From assembly GCA_019448385.1 (NCBI GenBank), contig JAGTXO010000009.1:1054001-1118000 (forward strand): DNA of 64,000 nt, written 5' to 3'. The stretch's first letter is position 1. Every line of letters starts with the position of its first letter. The position numbers and the translations under genes are program-made. The stretch is from Diacronema lutheri. Lineage: Eukaryota; Haptophyta; Pavlovophyceae; Pavlovales; Pavlovaceae. The notes below the pieces were generated by a model. It was not told the DNA's origin. It ran no database searches and was given only the letters and a program-made list of their open reading frames with translations. This document shows, piece after piece, positions 21,571 through 31,210 of the stretch.

Positions 21571-24500
21571 CTGCTGGGGGTAGGAGTGGGGGTAGGTTGG
21601 GCGGACGGCTGCGGGCTGCGGAGCTGCTAAGCAAAGGCGCCCTCTGCGGGGGGGGGGGGGGGGGGGGGGGGGGGGGTAGGAGTGGGGGTAGGTTGGGCGG
21701 ACGGCTGCGGGCTGCGGAGCTGCTAAGCAAAGGCGCCCTCTGCGCACCGCACCGCCACGCTCCACCCGTGTGCCACGCAGCGCCCGACGAACGCGCCGAC
21801 CACACCGCCCCCCCCCCCCCCCCCCCCCCCCCCCTTCCTTCCCTTGCCCCTTTCCCTCCCCCCTTTCTTTCCCCCTTTCTTTCCCCCTTCCCTTCCTCCT
21901 TTCCCTTCCCTTTGCCTGCACGCGATTGCGCCTCTGCATGGGGCCGCGCCCCATCGCGCGCAGGGCGTAGGCGACATGTTCACAGACCCGCAAGTCCACT
22001 CGGCCGACGGGCTGGGGTACGGCGACGGCAACCTGGGCGTGCACGGCATGGCGCTCTTCCTCGCCACCTTTGAGTACAACCAGCTCTGCGCGGACCTTGG
22101 CCTGCCGCCCTTCCCCATCGCGCCTTCCGAACAGCGGCGCGCGCGCGTGACGCACGTGCTTGGAGCGTCAGCCGTCGCGCACGCGGCGGCCGACCTCTCG
22201 GCGACGGCGGGCGAGCGCCTCTTGCACCAGGCGCTCGTGGCGGCCGACTCGTCGCTCGAGTCTTCGATCGGCGGCTCGGGCGGCGCGGGCACGCAGGCGC
22301 TCCACCACCACCGCGCCGCGTCCGCCGCGCCGAGCGGCGCAGGCGCGGGCGCGCGGCACGATGGCGTCGTTGACGCGGGCACGAGCGGTTGTGGTGCGGA
22401 CGTAGGCTCGGAGGGCGGCACGCTCTCTGCGCGAATGGAGGTGCTCCTCGACAAGCTCGTCTGCGCGCAGGCCGCTGGCCTCACGCGCAGCCGCGCGGGC
22501 GCGTCCACGCCCGGGAGTGCGTGCGAGGGGGCGAGCGCGCAGCCATCGTGCGAGAAGGCGAGCGCGCAGCCATCGTGCGAGGAGGCGAGCGCGCCGCCAT
22601 CGTGGGTGCGCAAAAGCAGCGGGGCCCCATCGGCCGCGGAGGAGGGCAGCGCGCAAAGCACGGCGGCTGAGAGCGCCGAGAATGGCGCCTCGTCCACCGT
22701 CCTCGAGCAGGCGCAGATTGACGCCTTGCCATGGCCCGCGCTCGCAGCCGCAATATCGCGCTGCGCGCGCAGCTGCGCGCACACCGCGGCGGACGGCGCG
22801 GGTAGGCGCGCCGGCGCGTCGGACGCGGCCGGCGACGCGATCGGGCTCTCGCCCGCGCTCGGCGCGGACGGCGCGCACCCATCGCCGTGCGGCTCGCCGA
22901 GCGCGGCCATGGCAGCCGCCGAGCGGCGCATGCGTCCGGCGATGAGTCCGGCGATGCGTCTGGCGGTGAGTCCGGCGATGAGTCCGGCGATGAGTCCGGC
23001 GATGCGTCCGGCGATGGACGCGCACGCGCGCGACGTTGCCGCGTTGCACCTGCCGCCGCAGGCGGTCGCGCAGGCGGCCTCGGGCGCCGCGCGCGCGGAC
23101 GCCGGCGCGAGCGGCGCAGCTGCGCGCGCGAGCGGCGGCGAGGGCGGCGTTGGCGACGGCAGCGGCGGTGGTCGCGGCACCGACGAGCGCGCGCCAGTTG
23201 CGCCGGGCGGCGCGCCCGACGAGCGGCGCGACGAGGCGCCGCGCGCATCGCCCGCCCCCGCCGCCGACGACGCCGCGAGAGCGCCGACGCGCGCAGACGG
23301 CGCGAGCGCGAGCGCGTGCACGAGCACGAGCGCGCCCGGGGTCGGCGGCGCGCTGCTCGGGCCTGACGGCGAGGTCGGAGGCGAAGAGGAGCGCGCGCGC
23401 ATCGAGCAAGCGGTGCACGCGAAGGTTTGCGCGCAGCGCGGACGCGCGCTGCGCACGCACTTTCGCGCACGCGAGCAGCTGCGCGCGGCCGCTGCGCGCA
23501 TGTGTGACGCGCCGAATCGCAGTCGGCGCGCCTGCGCAAACTGTGCCCACGCACTCGCCTCCCCCTTCCCGAGCCCGTTTCTGGTGCGAGCGCTCGCGTC
23601 ACTGACCTCGCCACTGCCGACTGTGCTGCCCTGTCGCACTGCACTGACCTGCTCACACGTACTCGCCACTGCCGACTGTGCTGCCCTGTCGCACGGCACT
23701 GACCTGCTCACACCTACTCGCCACTGCCGACTGTGCTGCCCTGTCGCACGGCACTGACCTGCTCACACCTACTCGCCACTGCCGACTGTGCTGCCCTGTC
23801 GCGCTGCACTGACCTGCTCACATGTACTCGCCGCTGCCGACTGTGCTGCCCTGTCGCACTGCACTGACCTGCTCACACCTACTCGCCACTGCCGACTGTG
23901 CTGCCCTGTCGCACGGCACTGACCTGCTCACACGTACTCGCCACTGCCGACTGTGCTGCCCTGTCGCACGGCACTGACCTGCTCACACCTACTCGCCACT
24001 GCCGACTGTGCTGCCCTGTCGCACTGCACTGACCTGCTCACACGTACTCGCCACTGCCGACTGTGCTGCCCTGTCGCACGGCACTGACCTGCTCACACCT
24101 ACTCGCCACTGCCGACTGTGCTGCCCTGTCGCGCGGCACTGACCTGCTCACACGTACTCGCCACTGCCGACTGTGCTGCCCTGTCGCGCGGCACTGACCT
24201 GCTCACACGTACTCGCCACTGCCGACTGTGCTGCCCTGTCGCACTGCACTGACCTGCTCACACGTACTCGCCACTGCCGACTGTGCTGCCCTGTCGCACG
24301 GCACTGACCTGCTCACACCTACTCGCCACTGCCGACTGTGCTGCCCTGTCGCACTGCACTGACCTGCTCACACGTACTCGCCACTGCCGACTGTGCTGCC
24401 CTGTCGCACTGCACTGACCTGCTCACACGTACTCGCCACTGCCGACTGTGCTGCCCTGTCGCACTGCACTGACCTGCTCACACGTACTCGCCACTGCCGA

Positions 24501-26398
24501 CTGTGCTGCCCTGTCGCACGGCACTGACCTGCTCACACCTACTCGCCACTGCCGACTGTGCTGCCCTGTCGCACTGCACTGACCTGCTCACACGTACTCG
24601 CCACTGCCGACTGTGCTGCCCTGTCGCACGGCACTGACCTGCTCACACGTACTCGCCACTGCCGACTGTGCTGCCCTGTCGCGCGGCACTGACCTGCTCA
24701 CGCGTACTCGCCACTGCCGACTGTGCTGCCCTGTCGCGCGGCACTGACCTGCTCACACGTACTCGCCACTGCCGACTGTGCTGTCCTGTCGCACTGCACT
24801 GACCTGCTCACACGTACTCGCCACTGCCGACTGTGCTGCCCTGTCGCACTGCACTGACCTGCTCACACGTACTCGCCACTGCCGACTGTGCTGCCCTGTC
24901 GCACTGCACTGACCTGCTCACACGTACTCGCCACTGCCGACTGTGCTGCCCTGTCGCGCGGCACTGACCTGCTCACACGTACTCGCCACTGCCGACTGTG
25001 CTGCCCTGTCGCACTGCACTGACCTGCTCACATGTACTCGCCGCTGCCGACTGTGCTGTCCTGTCGCACGGCACTGACCTGCTCACACCTACTCGCCACT
25101 GCCGACTGTGCTGTCCTGTCGCACGGCACTGACCTGCTCACACCTACTCGCCACTGCCGACTGTGCTGCCCTGTCGCACGGCACTGACCTGCTCACACCT
25201 ACTCGCCACTGCCGACTGTGCTGCCCTGTCGCGCGGCACTGACCTGCTCACGCGTACTCGCCACTGCCGACTGTGCTGTCCTGTCGCGCTGCACTGACCT
25301 GCTCACACGTACTCGCCACTGCCGACTGTGCTGCCCTGTCGCACGGCACTGACCTGCTCACACGTACTCGCCGCTGCCGACTGTGCTGTCCTGTCGCACT
25401 GCACTGACCTGCTCACACCTACTCGCCACTGCCGACTGTGCTGCCCTGTCGCACTGCACTGACCTGCTCACATGTACTCGCCACATACCTCCGCTCACAC
25501 GCGCGCGCGCGCATCCGCGCATCCGCGCCGCGCGCCGCGCGCCGCTCCGCAGATCCACATGACACTCGCCAAACTGAACTATACGGGCACGCTGCCCGGC
25601 CAGAGGCCCGACCAGCCCGACATGCCCGCAGCCACGTTCCACCTCTGCCACGCTGCGGCGGCCGGCTCGACTGACGCGACGCGCGAGATGCTCGCGCTGT
25701 GCCGCGGCATGCCGTCCATGTTACTGCCCGAGCTCGCGTTCGCCGCCGAGCAGCCGTTGCGCGCGCGCGCGCTGCTCGAGCTCGCCGCGTGGCAGGGCGA
25801 TCGCTTCGCGTGCGCAGAGCTCGCCGATGCGGGCATTGCGCGCGCGCGAACGGCGCCTCCCGCGCGCGTGGGCGGCGATGGCGTGCGCGGCGGTGGCGAT
25901 GCGAACGGGGACGACGGCGGGGGCGACGGCAGGGGCGCTGACGGCAGGGGCGCTGACAGCGGCGCGCGCGGAGGCGAGCGCGGCGGCGGTGGCGGCGACG
26001 GCGGCGAGGAACGGCGCGGCGGGCGCACGGGCGACGCACTCGTTGAGCGCTACGGCGCCGACGCGGCGGCGGACGCCGCGCGTTGGCTCGAGCACGCGCT
26101 CGCGTGCGCCGAGCGCTCGGGCGGCTGGAGCGACGCGCAGGACATCGAGGCCGAACAGAGCAGCGCCGCCGACTTTCAACTGTGCGCAAAGCTGGGCGAG
26201 GCACTCGAGATGTGCGCGCGATGGGCGCAGGCGGCGGACGCGTACGAGCGCGCGGCGGAGTGCGCGATGGCGCGCTCCAAGGGCAAGCTGAGCTTTCAGT
26301 TGAGCGAACGAGCGGAGGCCGCGAGGGCCAACGCGGAGGAGGACGCTGACGAGGCCGTCGACGGCGACGCCGACGGGACAGCGGTCTCGGCCGTCTGA
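20501..26398 (+). CDS. EEF2K: Eukaryotic elongation factor 2 kinase (alpha-kinase)
   Basis: Exons 20501-21019, 21125-21409, 21964-23424 and 25553-26398 give 1,036 residues. Order: a Trp-containing calmodulin-binding-like stretch (ALWALAKAAS...DPW, ~70-87), an alpha-kinase domain (~105-340) with FGKGAMRECFRLKK, YVAKRYL, VQMQAEAKLWAGRYN, GPYTKYNGNSGYVS, VVDIQGVGDMFTDPQ and GYGDGNLG, a ~370-residue low-complexity linker, and a C-terminal helical region matching human eEF2K (FHLCHAAAAGS, AADAYERAAECAMARSKGKL). The family phosphorylates eEF2 and slows elongation. The first intron is 105 nt, in frame and without stops. Intron 2 has a GC donor (GGCGAGC). Aligning from memory with human eEF2K, three of four structural zinc ligands appear replaced (SLFTF for SHFTF; FEYNQLC for HACNRIC). 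Intron 3 carries a 55-bp minisatellite. Confidence 0.93.
21430..21834. repeat. Repeats and poly(G)/poly(C) runs in eEF2K intron 2
   Basis: Three copies of a segment containing GGGTAGGAGTGGGGGTAGG and GCTGCTAAGCAAAGGCGCCC, with poly(G) runs at 21525-21570 (46) and 21648-21676 (29) beside them. A 27-base poly(C) run follows at 21808-21834, then a C/T-rich tract to about 21920. Everything lies in the intron 21410-21963. Confidence 0.9.
23594..25490 (+). repeat. 55-bp minisatellite, ~34 units, in eEF2K intron 3
   Basis: The word GACCTGCTCA recurs every 55 bp from 23646 to 25461, which is 34 occurrences, with a partial unit before it. Units are nearly identical, with alternating variants at a few sites (ACGTACTCG, ACCTACTCG, ATGTACTCG; GCACTGCACT, GCACGGCACT, GCGCGGCACT). 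No unit I read contains AG on the sense strand, and this continues to the acceptor at 25552. Confidence 0.97.
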
Positions 26399-26492
26399 CG
26401 CCGGAGTGGCCGGAGACGAGCGGATGCACGCATCACTGACACAGACTTCGACTGACACTCGATCCGTGGGTGAGTGAACGGTTCTTGGAGAG

Positions 26493-26969
26493 ATGGAGGG
26501 CTGCAGGGACGGCGGATTCGCGAGCTCGACTCTGATGAAGGGGGCGGCGGCGGGCGACGTGGCGCTCATCGCGCAGTCGCTCGAATCGAGCGCGACAAAC
26601 CTCGACGCGATCGACGCGCACGGCCGCACGGCGCTCGTGCTTGCCGCGCGGCACGGGCACGCTGCCGCGGTGCGCGCGCTCCTCGACGCGGGCGCGAATC
26701 TCGAGCAGCAGGACTGTGATGGATTGGACGCGCAGGCGGCGGCGCGTGCAGGTGGGCACGAGGCAGCGGTGGAGATGATTGCTCGCGAGCTCGCCAAGCG
26801 CGAGGCATTGTGGGGCCTCGTCGTCGGCAAGGCGCACGGAGGCGCTGCGGCTTCGTCGGCGGCCGGCGTGACCGGCGACGCGCTCGCGCGGAGCGCGCAG
26901 CGGGAGGCGATGATGCGACGATTGGCGGCCGATTCGTCGGCGGGCGCGTCGCGCGAAAGCCCTTTTTGA
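26493..26969 (+). CDS. Small ankyrin-repeat protein
   Basis: A 158-residue single-exon frame, 95 bp downstream of and co-oriented with the eEF2 kinase gene. Residues ~16-100 form about two to three ankyrin repeats: MKGAAAGDVALIAQSL, then DAHGRTALVLAARHGHAAAV with ALLDAGANLEQQ, then DCDGLDAQAAARAGGHEAAV. The C-terminal 55 residues are Ala-rich. Ankyrin repeats mediate protein binding; no partner can be inferred. The ATG at 26493 is the first in frame; Met17 (26541) is an alternative start directly before the first repeat. Confidence 0.8.
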   Translation: MEGCRDGGFASSTLMKGAAAGDVALIAQSLESSATNLDAIDAHGRTALVLAARHGHAAAVRALLDAGANLEQQDCDGLDAQAAARAGGHEAAVEMIARELAKREALWGLVVGKAHGGAAASSAAGVTGDALARSAQREAMMRRLAADSSAGASRESPF

Positions 26970-27070
26970 GAACCAGCGAGCTTTGGACCCATCAGACAAG
27001 TCGGGCCATCTAGCGCCTGGCGGCGGCACCCTACTGGCCCTACCGCGCTGCCTCCCACGGGCACCGCTCC

Positions 27071-28228
27071 TCAATCGGCTTTCGCTGGCATCCACGCGGT
27101 CTCGTCGGGGAAGCCGCACAGGATGTTTGCGGGCAGCGACGCGTCGAGCTTCTTCGGGTAGGGCAGGTTGAGCTCCGCCATGATCTTGACGAACTCGGCC
27201 TCGGTGATGCCGTCGCGCAGCCGCGGGTTGGTCATGCGCTCGCCCAGAACCGTCGAGCACGGCCGGCCGTTGTAATCGTGCGCCGGGTAGACGACGCAAT
27301 CAGGCGGCAGCGTGAAGAGGCGCGAGCGCACCGACTCGAACAGCTTCGCCGCCGAGCCCTGCTGGAAGTCGGTCCGGCCGCACGCGCCGATGAGCAGAGC
27401 GTCGCCGGTGAAGACCATCGACCGGTCGTCGAGGACGAAGGAGATGCAGCCGTCGGTGTGGCCCGGCGTCGCAACGACCTCCACCCACCGCTTGCCAAAG
27501 TGCACCTTGTCGCCCGGCTTGAGCAGCACGTCCGCCTTGGCGCCGGCGCTCTCAGAGATCATCGACCGGACGGTCGGCAGCCGCTTCTTGAGCTCGGCGG
27601 TGCCCGTGATGTGGTCGGCGTGGCAGTGCGTGTTGAGGCCCGCGCGCAGCTTGAAGCCCTGCTTGCCGTCCGCCGTCACGATCCCGTCGATCACCTTGAG
27701 GTCGCGTTCGGCCGTCAGGTCGACCGGGTCGATCAGCACGGCGTCGCGCGTCGCGCCGTCGGCGAGGAGGTACGTGTACGTGTTCGACTCGCATTCGAAG
27801 AGCTGGCGGAAGACGAGCGGGTTTGTCGCGCCCACCGTGTGCGCCGCGATCACGCCGCGCACCCAGTGCTCCTTCTCGGCGTCGAGGTCGTTGGTCGAGC
27901 GAAGGTAGGCGCACGCCGCGTCCGCGTCGCCGCCTTGCCGGACGCACGCCCATGCGGCGATGACGACGCGCGCACGGCGGCCGCTCTTGCACACGACGAG
28001 CCCTGGCGTCGCCATCGCGTCGAGCGCCGCGAAGATCGGCGCGGCCATTGCGACGGTGTTCTTCTTGAAGTCGGAGTCGATCGGCAGCTTGGGGCCGGTC
28101 AGCGCTCCCGCCTTGGGCTCGACGTCGGGCGCGAGGACGAGGAGCGACTTGTGCGCGGCGGCGAGGCCCTCCATATCCGCGCCACCGATGCTCGTGAGCC
28201 CGTAAGAGGGCGAGTCGTACGCGACCAT
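27071..28228 (-). CDS. Persulfide dioxygenase (ETHE1-like) with N-terminal DUF442 domain
   Basis: 385 residues, one exon. Residues ~10-110 look like a DUF442/dual-specificity-phosphatase-like domain with the CRSGTRS-type signature as CKSGRRA (Cys80). Residues ~130-380 are a metallo-beta-lactamase fold of the persulfide dioxygenase type: HCHADH (201-206), a distal His in ATPGHTDG, FTGDALLIGACGRTDFQ and YPAHDYNGR. The enzyme oxidises glutathione persulfide to sulfite in H2S detoxification. The same two-domain order occurs in bacterial Blh proteins of bigR-type operons (family knowledge). It is divergent from a YeeE/YedE transporter gene with 140 bp between starts, which suggests a sulfur module. 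No clear mitochondrial presequence is visible; an upstream exon cannot be excluded. Confidence 0.9.
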   Translation of the reverse strand: MVAYDSPSYGLTSIGGADMEGLAAAHKSLLVLAPDVEPKAGALTGPKLPIDSDFKKNTVAMAAPIFAALDAMATPGLVVCKSGRRARVVIAAWACVRQGGDADAACAYLRSTNDLDAEKEHWVRGVIAAHTVGATNPLVFRQLFECESNTYTYLLADGATRDAVLIDPVDLTAERDLKVIDGIVTADGKQGFKLRAGLNTHCHADHITGTAELKKRLPTVRSMISESAGAKADVLLKPGDKVHFGKRWVEVVATPGHTDGCISFVLDDRSMVFTGDALLIGACGRTDFQQGSAAKLFESVRSRLFTLPPDCVVYPAHDYNGRPCSTVLGERMTNPRLRDGITEAEFVKIMAELNLPYPKKLDASLPANILCGFPDETAWMPAKAD

Positions 28229-28368
28229 CGCGTTGGGCGTGCAGTCGGTCGTAAACGGTGCCGGCGATCTTCAAGTGGCCAAGCTTCGTAGTTTCGCAGA
28301 CCCCTCCCGGCTCGCCCGCTTTTCCTCCCCTCCTTCCACTCACACGCGCAGCCGGGGCCGAGCGCGCC
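28229..28368. promoter_or_regulatory. Shared divergent promoter of the sulfur gene pair
   Basis: Only 140 bp separate the start codons of the persulfide dioxygenase and the YeeE/YedE transporter, so their promoters must be shared or overlapping, which would allow co-regulation. No TATA box was recognised. Confidence 0.45.
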
Positions 28369-29364
28369 ATGCTCGAGATCTACGGCTTCACGCCGCTGCA
28401 CGCGGCGATTGGGGGCGCATTGCTGGGCACGGCCACGCTGATGCGCATGTGGTTGACTGGCCGCATCCTCGGCGTCTCAGGCATCGCCGGCGGGCTCGTG
28501 CGCGGCAAGGCTTCGGACGCGTCCCGCTGGCTCTTCACCGCCGGGCTCGTCGCCGGCGGGCTCGGACTGCAGGTGGTGTACCCGCAGGCCTTCGCGCCCG
28601 TCGCGCTCGCGCCGTGGCGCGAGGCACTCGCCGGCCTCGCCGTCGGCCTCGGCGCCGGCCTCGGCAACGGCTGCACGTCGGGGCACGGAATCTCGGGCAA
28701 CGCGCGCCTCTCCAAGCGCTCGATCGCGTACACGCTCACGTTCATGGGCGCGGGCTTCGCGGTCGCATCCCTACTGAGCTCGGCGAGCAACGTGCAGGTG
28801 CAGCACGCGCCGCTCCCGCCCGTCGACGTCGTCCTCCGCACTGCCGTCCGCCTGTTCGCGGCGCACGCGTGCGCGTACGCCGCCGTCGCGGCGCTCGTCG
28901 CGCTCGACACGCTGCCGCAGTCGGTGGCGCTCAACCTGACGAGCCTGGTCGACGGCACGCTCTTTGCGTTCGGCCTTGGCCTCTCGGGCATGACTTCGCC
29001 CGCGCGCGTCGCCCAGTTCCTCGATGTGTCCGCGGGCACGTGGAACCCGACACTCATGTTTGTGATGGCGGGCGGCCTTGGACTGATGGCGCCCTTCATG
29101 ACGCTGCTCGTGCTGCCCAAGCGGCTGGGCAAGCCGGTGCTCGGCAAGAGCTTTGAGCTGCCGACCAACTCGACCATCGACGCGAAGCTCCTCGCCGGCG
29201 GCGTCCTCTTCGGCTCGGGCTGGGCGATCGGCGGCATGTGCCCCGGCCCGGCGCTCGTGAACCTCGCCTCACCGCACGGCGCGCCGCTCATCTTCGTCGG
29301 CACCATGTTTGCTGGGCTCGCCCTCTCCGACAGCAAGCAGGTCTGTGGCTGCCTCGGCGGCTGA
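28369..29364 (+). CDS. YeeE/YedE-family (TsuA-like) sulfur-compound transporter
   Basis: 331 residues, largely hydrophobic, one exon. It has two pseudo-repeats each with a Cys-containing signature: GLGNGCTSGHGISG (first half) and GWAIGGMCPGPALVN (second half), as in YeeE/YedE proteins, where such cysteines handle thiosulfate. About eight to nine hydrophobic helices are visible, for example YTLTFMGAGFAVASLL and LFAFGLGLSGM. The protein ends with a Cys pair (QVCGCLGG). The bacterial family imports thiosulfate or related sulfur species across the inner membrane; here it could sit in the plasma or an organelle membrane. The divergent persulfide dioxygenase supports a role in sulfide or thiosulfate handling. 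The ATG at 28369 begins directly before the first helix. Confidence 0.88.
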   Translation: MLEIYGFTPLHAAIGGALLGTATLMRMWLTGRILGVSGIAGGLVRGKASDASRWLFTAGLVAGGLGLQVVYPQAFAPVALAPWREALAGLAVGLGAGLGNGCTSGHGISGNARLSKRSIAYTLTFMGAGFAVASLLSSASNVQVQHAPLPPVDVVLRTAVRLFAAHACAYAAVAALVALDTLPQSVALNLTSLVDGTLFAFGLGLSGMTSPARVAQFLDVSAGTWNPTLMFVMAGGLGLMAPFMTLLVLPKRLGKPVLGKSFELPTNSTIDAKLLAGGVLFGSGWAIGGMCPGPALVNLASPHGAPLIFVGTMFAGLALSDSKQVCGCLGG

Positions 29365-29718
29365 GCTGGCGGGCTCCGCACGCGCGCGTGCGCCGACGAG
29401 CAACGCACGCAGCGACCGGGCGGACGCGTGCGTGGACCGTGCGCGGCGCTCATGGTGGGCGGGACTTCCGCTGGGTGTGTTCAGTCTGTCCGGGTCTGGT
29501 CTGCGCTTCCAGCATCGCACAGTGCTGACATTTTCTGTCGGCCACGAGCCGTGGCCACCGACGGCCAGGTGCCCGTGCCAAGATGCCCGCAGGCAGCCGC
29601 CGTCAGAATGGGTTGCCGATGGCAGAGCTCAATCACAAGATGCTCGCAAACAGACGCGCCGCAAGAGAGCGCGCGCGCTGGAGCGCCGGCGGCCCCCTCC
29701 GAGAGGTTGGCGCTCAGC
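29365..29718. other. Convergent intergenic gap of 354 bp
   Basis: Lies between the 3' ends of the transporter and the small organellar-type gene. Nothing conserved or repeated was recognised; it probably consists of 3' untranslated regions. Confidence 0.4.
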
Positions 29719-30042
29719 TCACTCCTCTTTCGCGCCGCCGGGCAGGAGGCCCTTGACGGCCTCGCGCGCGTCCGTGAACGCCTCGCTGAGCTGCTCGGCC
29801 GTTGCTTGCGGCTGCGCGAGCGCCCAGCCGAGCCCGCCCGCGAGCGTGAACACGACGCCAGTACCGAGTATCGCGCCGAGCGGCGACCTGGCGGCCGCGG
29901 CCTTGGTCTCGCCGCGGAGGTGCTTGAGGCCGTGGGCGAGCGAGCCGGTCGACGACGGCGGCGGTGGCGGTGGCTGCGGCGCGCCGGAGAGCGACCGGCG
30001 CGACGGCGCGCTTGCGAGGCGGCGCGCCAGGGCTCCGAGCAT
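29719..30042 (-). CDS. Small protein with mitochondrial-type presequence and one membrane span
   Basis: 107 residues. The N-terminus MLGALARRLASAPSRRSLSG has regularly spaced arginines and no acids, as in a mitochondrial presequence. A proline run (PPPPPP) and a linker follow, then a hydrophobic segment (LGAILGTGVVFTLAGGLGWA) and a short charged tail ending GGAKEE. Likely an inner-membrane small protein of mitochondria (inference). Family not recognised. It is divergent from the DeSI gene with 107 bp between starts. Confidence 0.6.
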   Translation of the reverse strand: MLGALARRLASAPSRRSLSGAPQPPPPPPSSTGSLAHGLKHLRGETKAAAARSPLGAILGTGVVFTLAGGLGWALAQPQATAEQLSEAFTDAREAVKGLLPGGAKEE

Positions 30043-30149
30043 GTCGCGCGGCGGCCCGCCTGGGCCCGCGCGGTCGTGCGCGTAATGAGGGCAAAAACTA
30101 AACTAAAAAGGCGAAAGTACTTTTGACTGTGGACTTTTGGCCAACGGCC
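30043..30149. promoter_or_regulatory. Compact divergent promoter with AT-rich core
   Basis: 107 bp between divergent ATGs. It holds an A-rich piece (CAAAAACTAAACTAAAAAGG) and the 10-bp palindrome AAAGTACTTT at 30114-30123, which stands out in this GC-rich DNA. Probably bidirectional. Confidence 0.45.
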
Positions 30150-31090
30150 ATGGGCGAGGTCGTCACGCTGCATCTGTACGACGTGGGCAGCATGTCGACA
30201 GTACGCACGGCAAACGATATGGGCAGCATCGTCGGCATTGGCGCGTTGCATGCCGGTGTCGAAGTGCGCGCCGCGCTGAGCGTAGCGCGGCGCGTTCGTT
30301 GCGGCGCGCACAAGCGCCGACGCGCCGTACGCCGTGCCCGCGCGCGCGCTTGCGCGCCAGGTGTACGGGCTCGAGGTGTCATTTGCGTACCACGAGTTTG
30401 GCGGCTCAGGCATCATCTCGTTTTCGCCTAAGGCGGCGCTTGGGCACACGTTCCGCGAGTCAGTTGTGATGGGCGCCACCGCGCTCTCGCGCGCGCAGCT
30501 CGCGCAGCTGCTCCGCGAGCTGCAGCCGCAATGGCCGGCAGCCGAGTACGACCTGCTGCGCAGAAATTGCTGCACGTGCGCGCGTGCTCGCGAACGCCAG
30601 GCGTGGCGCTACCCGCGCGCTGCGCCTCGCGTCGGCTGAGCGCGTCCGGTCCGCGCGCGCCGCGCTCGGCCGCGCTCCGCGTGCCAGATTCGCGGACGCG
30701 CTGTGCGTGGCGATCGGTGTCGGGCACATTCCCGAGCGCGTGAATCGCCTCGCATGCGCGGGCGCCACGCTCATGGACGGCGTCGGCGTCGCGCGCACAC
30801 ACGCGCTCGTCGCGTTCACGGCGTCGCGCGCGCTCGCAAACTCAGCGGCGGAGTCGCTCAACCTGGAGAATTCGGCGCGGCGAAGCCTCTTAACCGGGCT
30901 GCACTTTGCGGCCGTCGGCGCGAGCGCGCTCGGCGGCGTTCTTAACGCCGTCGCCGACGCTCTGAGCGAGCGCGGCGGACCAGCCAGGCCCCTGGCGGAT
31001 GGCGCGGAGACGGCGCGAGCGGGCGGGCGCGAGGGCCACGCCCGCGCGCACGATGCGGGCGGCCGCGCGCACACGAGGTGGACAACGTGA
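30150..31090 (+). CDS. PPPDE/DeSI-type desumoylating isopeptidase
   Basis: Exons 30150-30263, 30361-30575 and 30688-31090 give 243 residues. The PPPDE domain covers ~residues 3-150: VTLHLYDVG, the catalytic His in GIGALHAGVE, VYGLEVSFAYHEFGGSGI, FRESVVMGATALSRAQ, YDLLRRNC with the catalytic Cys, then FADALC and IPERVNRLA. Splicing restores HAGVE|VYG and RRNC-C-T|FADAL exactly as in the family. Members remove SUMO or ubiquitin from proteins, or are papain-like thiol peptidases. The C-terminal ~100 residues are Ala-rich with a possible hydrophobic helix (LLTGLHFAAVGASALGGVL). The ATG at 30150 lies just before the first beta strand. Both introns use GTGCGC donors. Confidence 0.88.
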
Positions 31091-31162
31091 TCGACTGATC
31101 GTCCACCGGCCGCGATGCGCGAGTGTAGAAAGAGTGACGGACGTGATCGACTGATCGTCCAC
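31085..31162. repeat. Direct repeat pair across the DeSI stop codon
   Basis: CGTGATCGACTGATCGTCCA followed by CCG occurs at about 31085-31107 and again at about 31142-31164, 57 bp apart. The first copy contains the stop codon of the DeSI gene. It looks like a small tandem duplication. Confidence 0.8.
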
Positions 31163-31173
31163 CGCCCGTGATG

Positions 31174-31210
31174 CGCCATGCAAGTCAGTCAGTCACAGAC
31201 TTGCATGGCG
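31174..31210 (+). promoter_or_regulatory. Hairpin enclosing the MAP kinase kinase start codon
   Basis: CGCCATGCAAGTC (31174-31186) pairs perfectly with GACTTGCATGGCG (31198-31210), giving a 13-bp stem and an 11-base loop. The ATG at 31205 is in the 3' arm. If transcribed, it could limit initiation. Confidence 0.5.

Noticed and set aside
23594-25490. CRISPR-like regular repeat array
   Set aside because: Units are contiguous 55-bp tandem repeats without unique spacers, within an intron of a eukaryotic gene.
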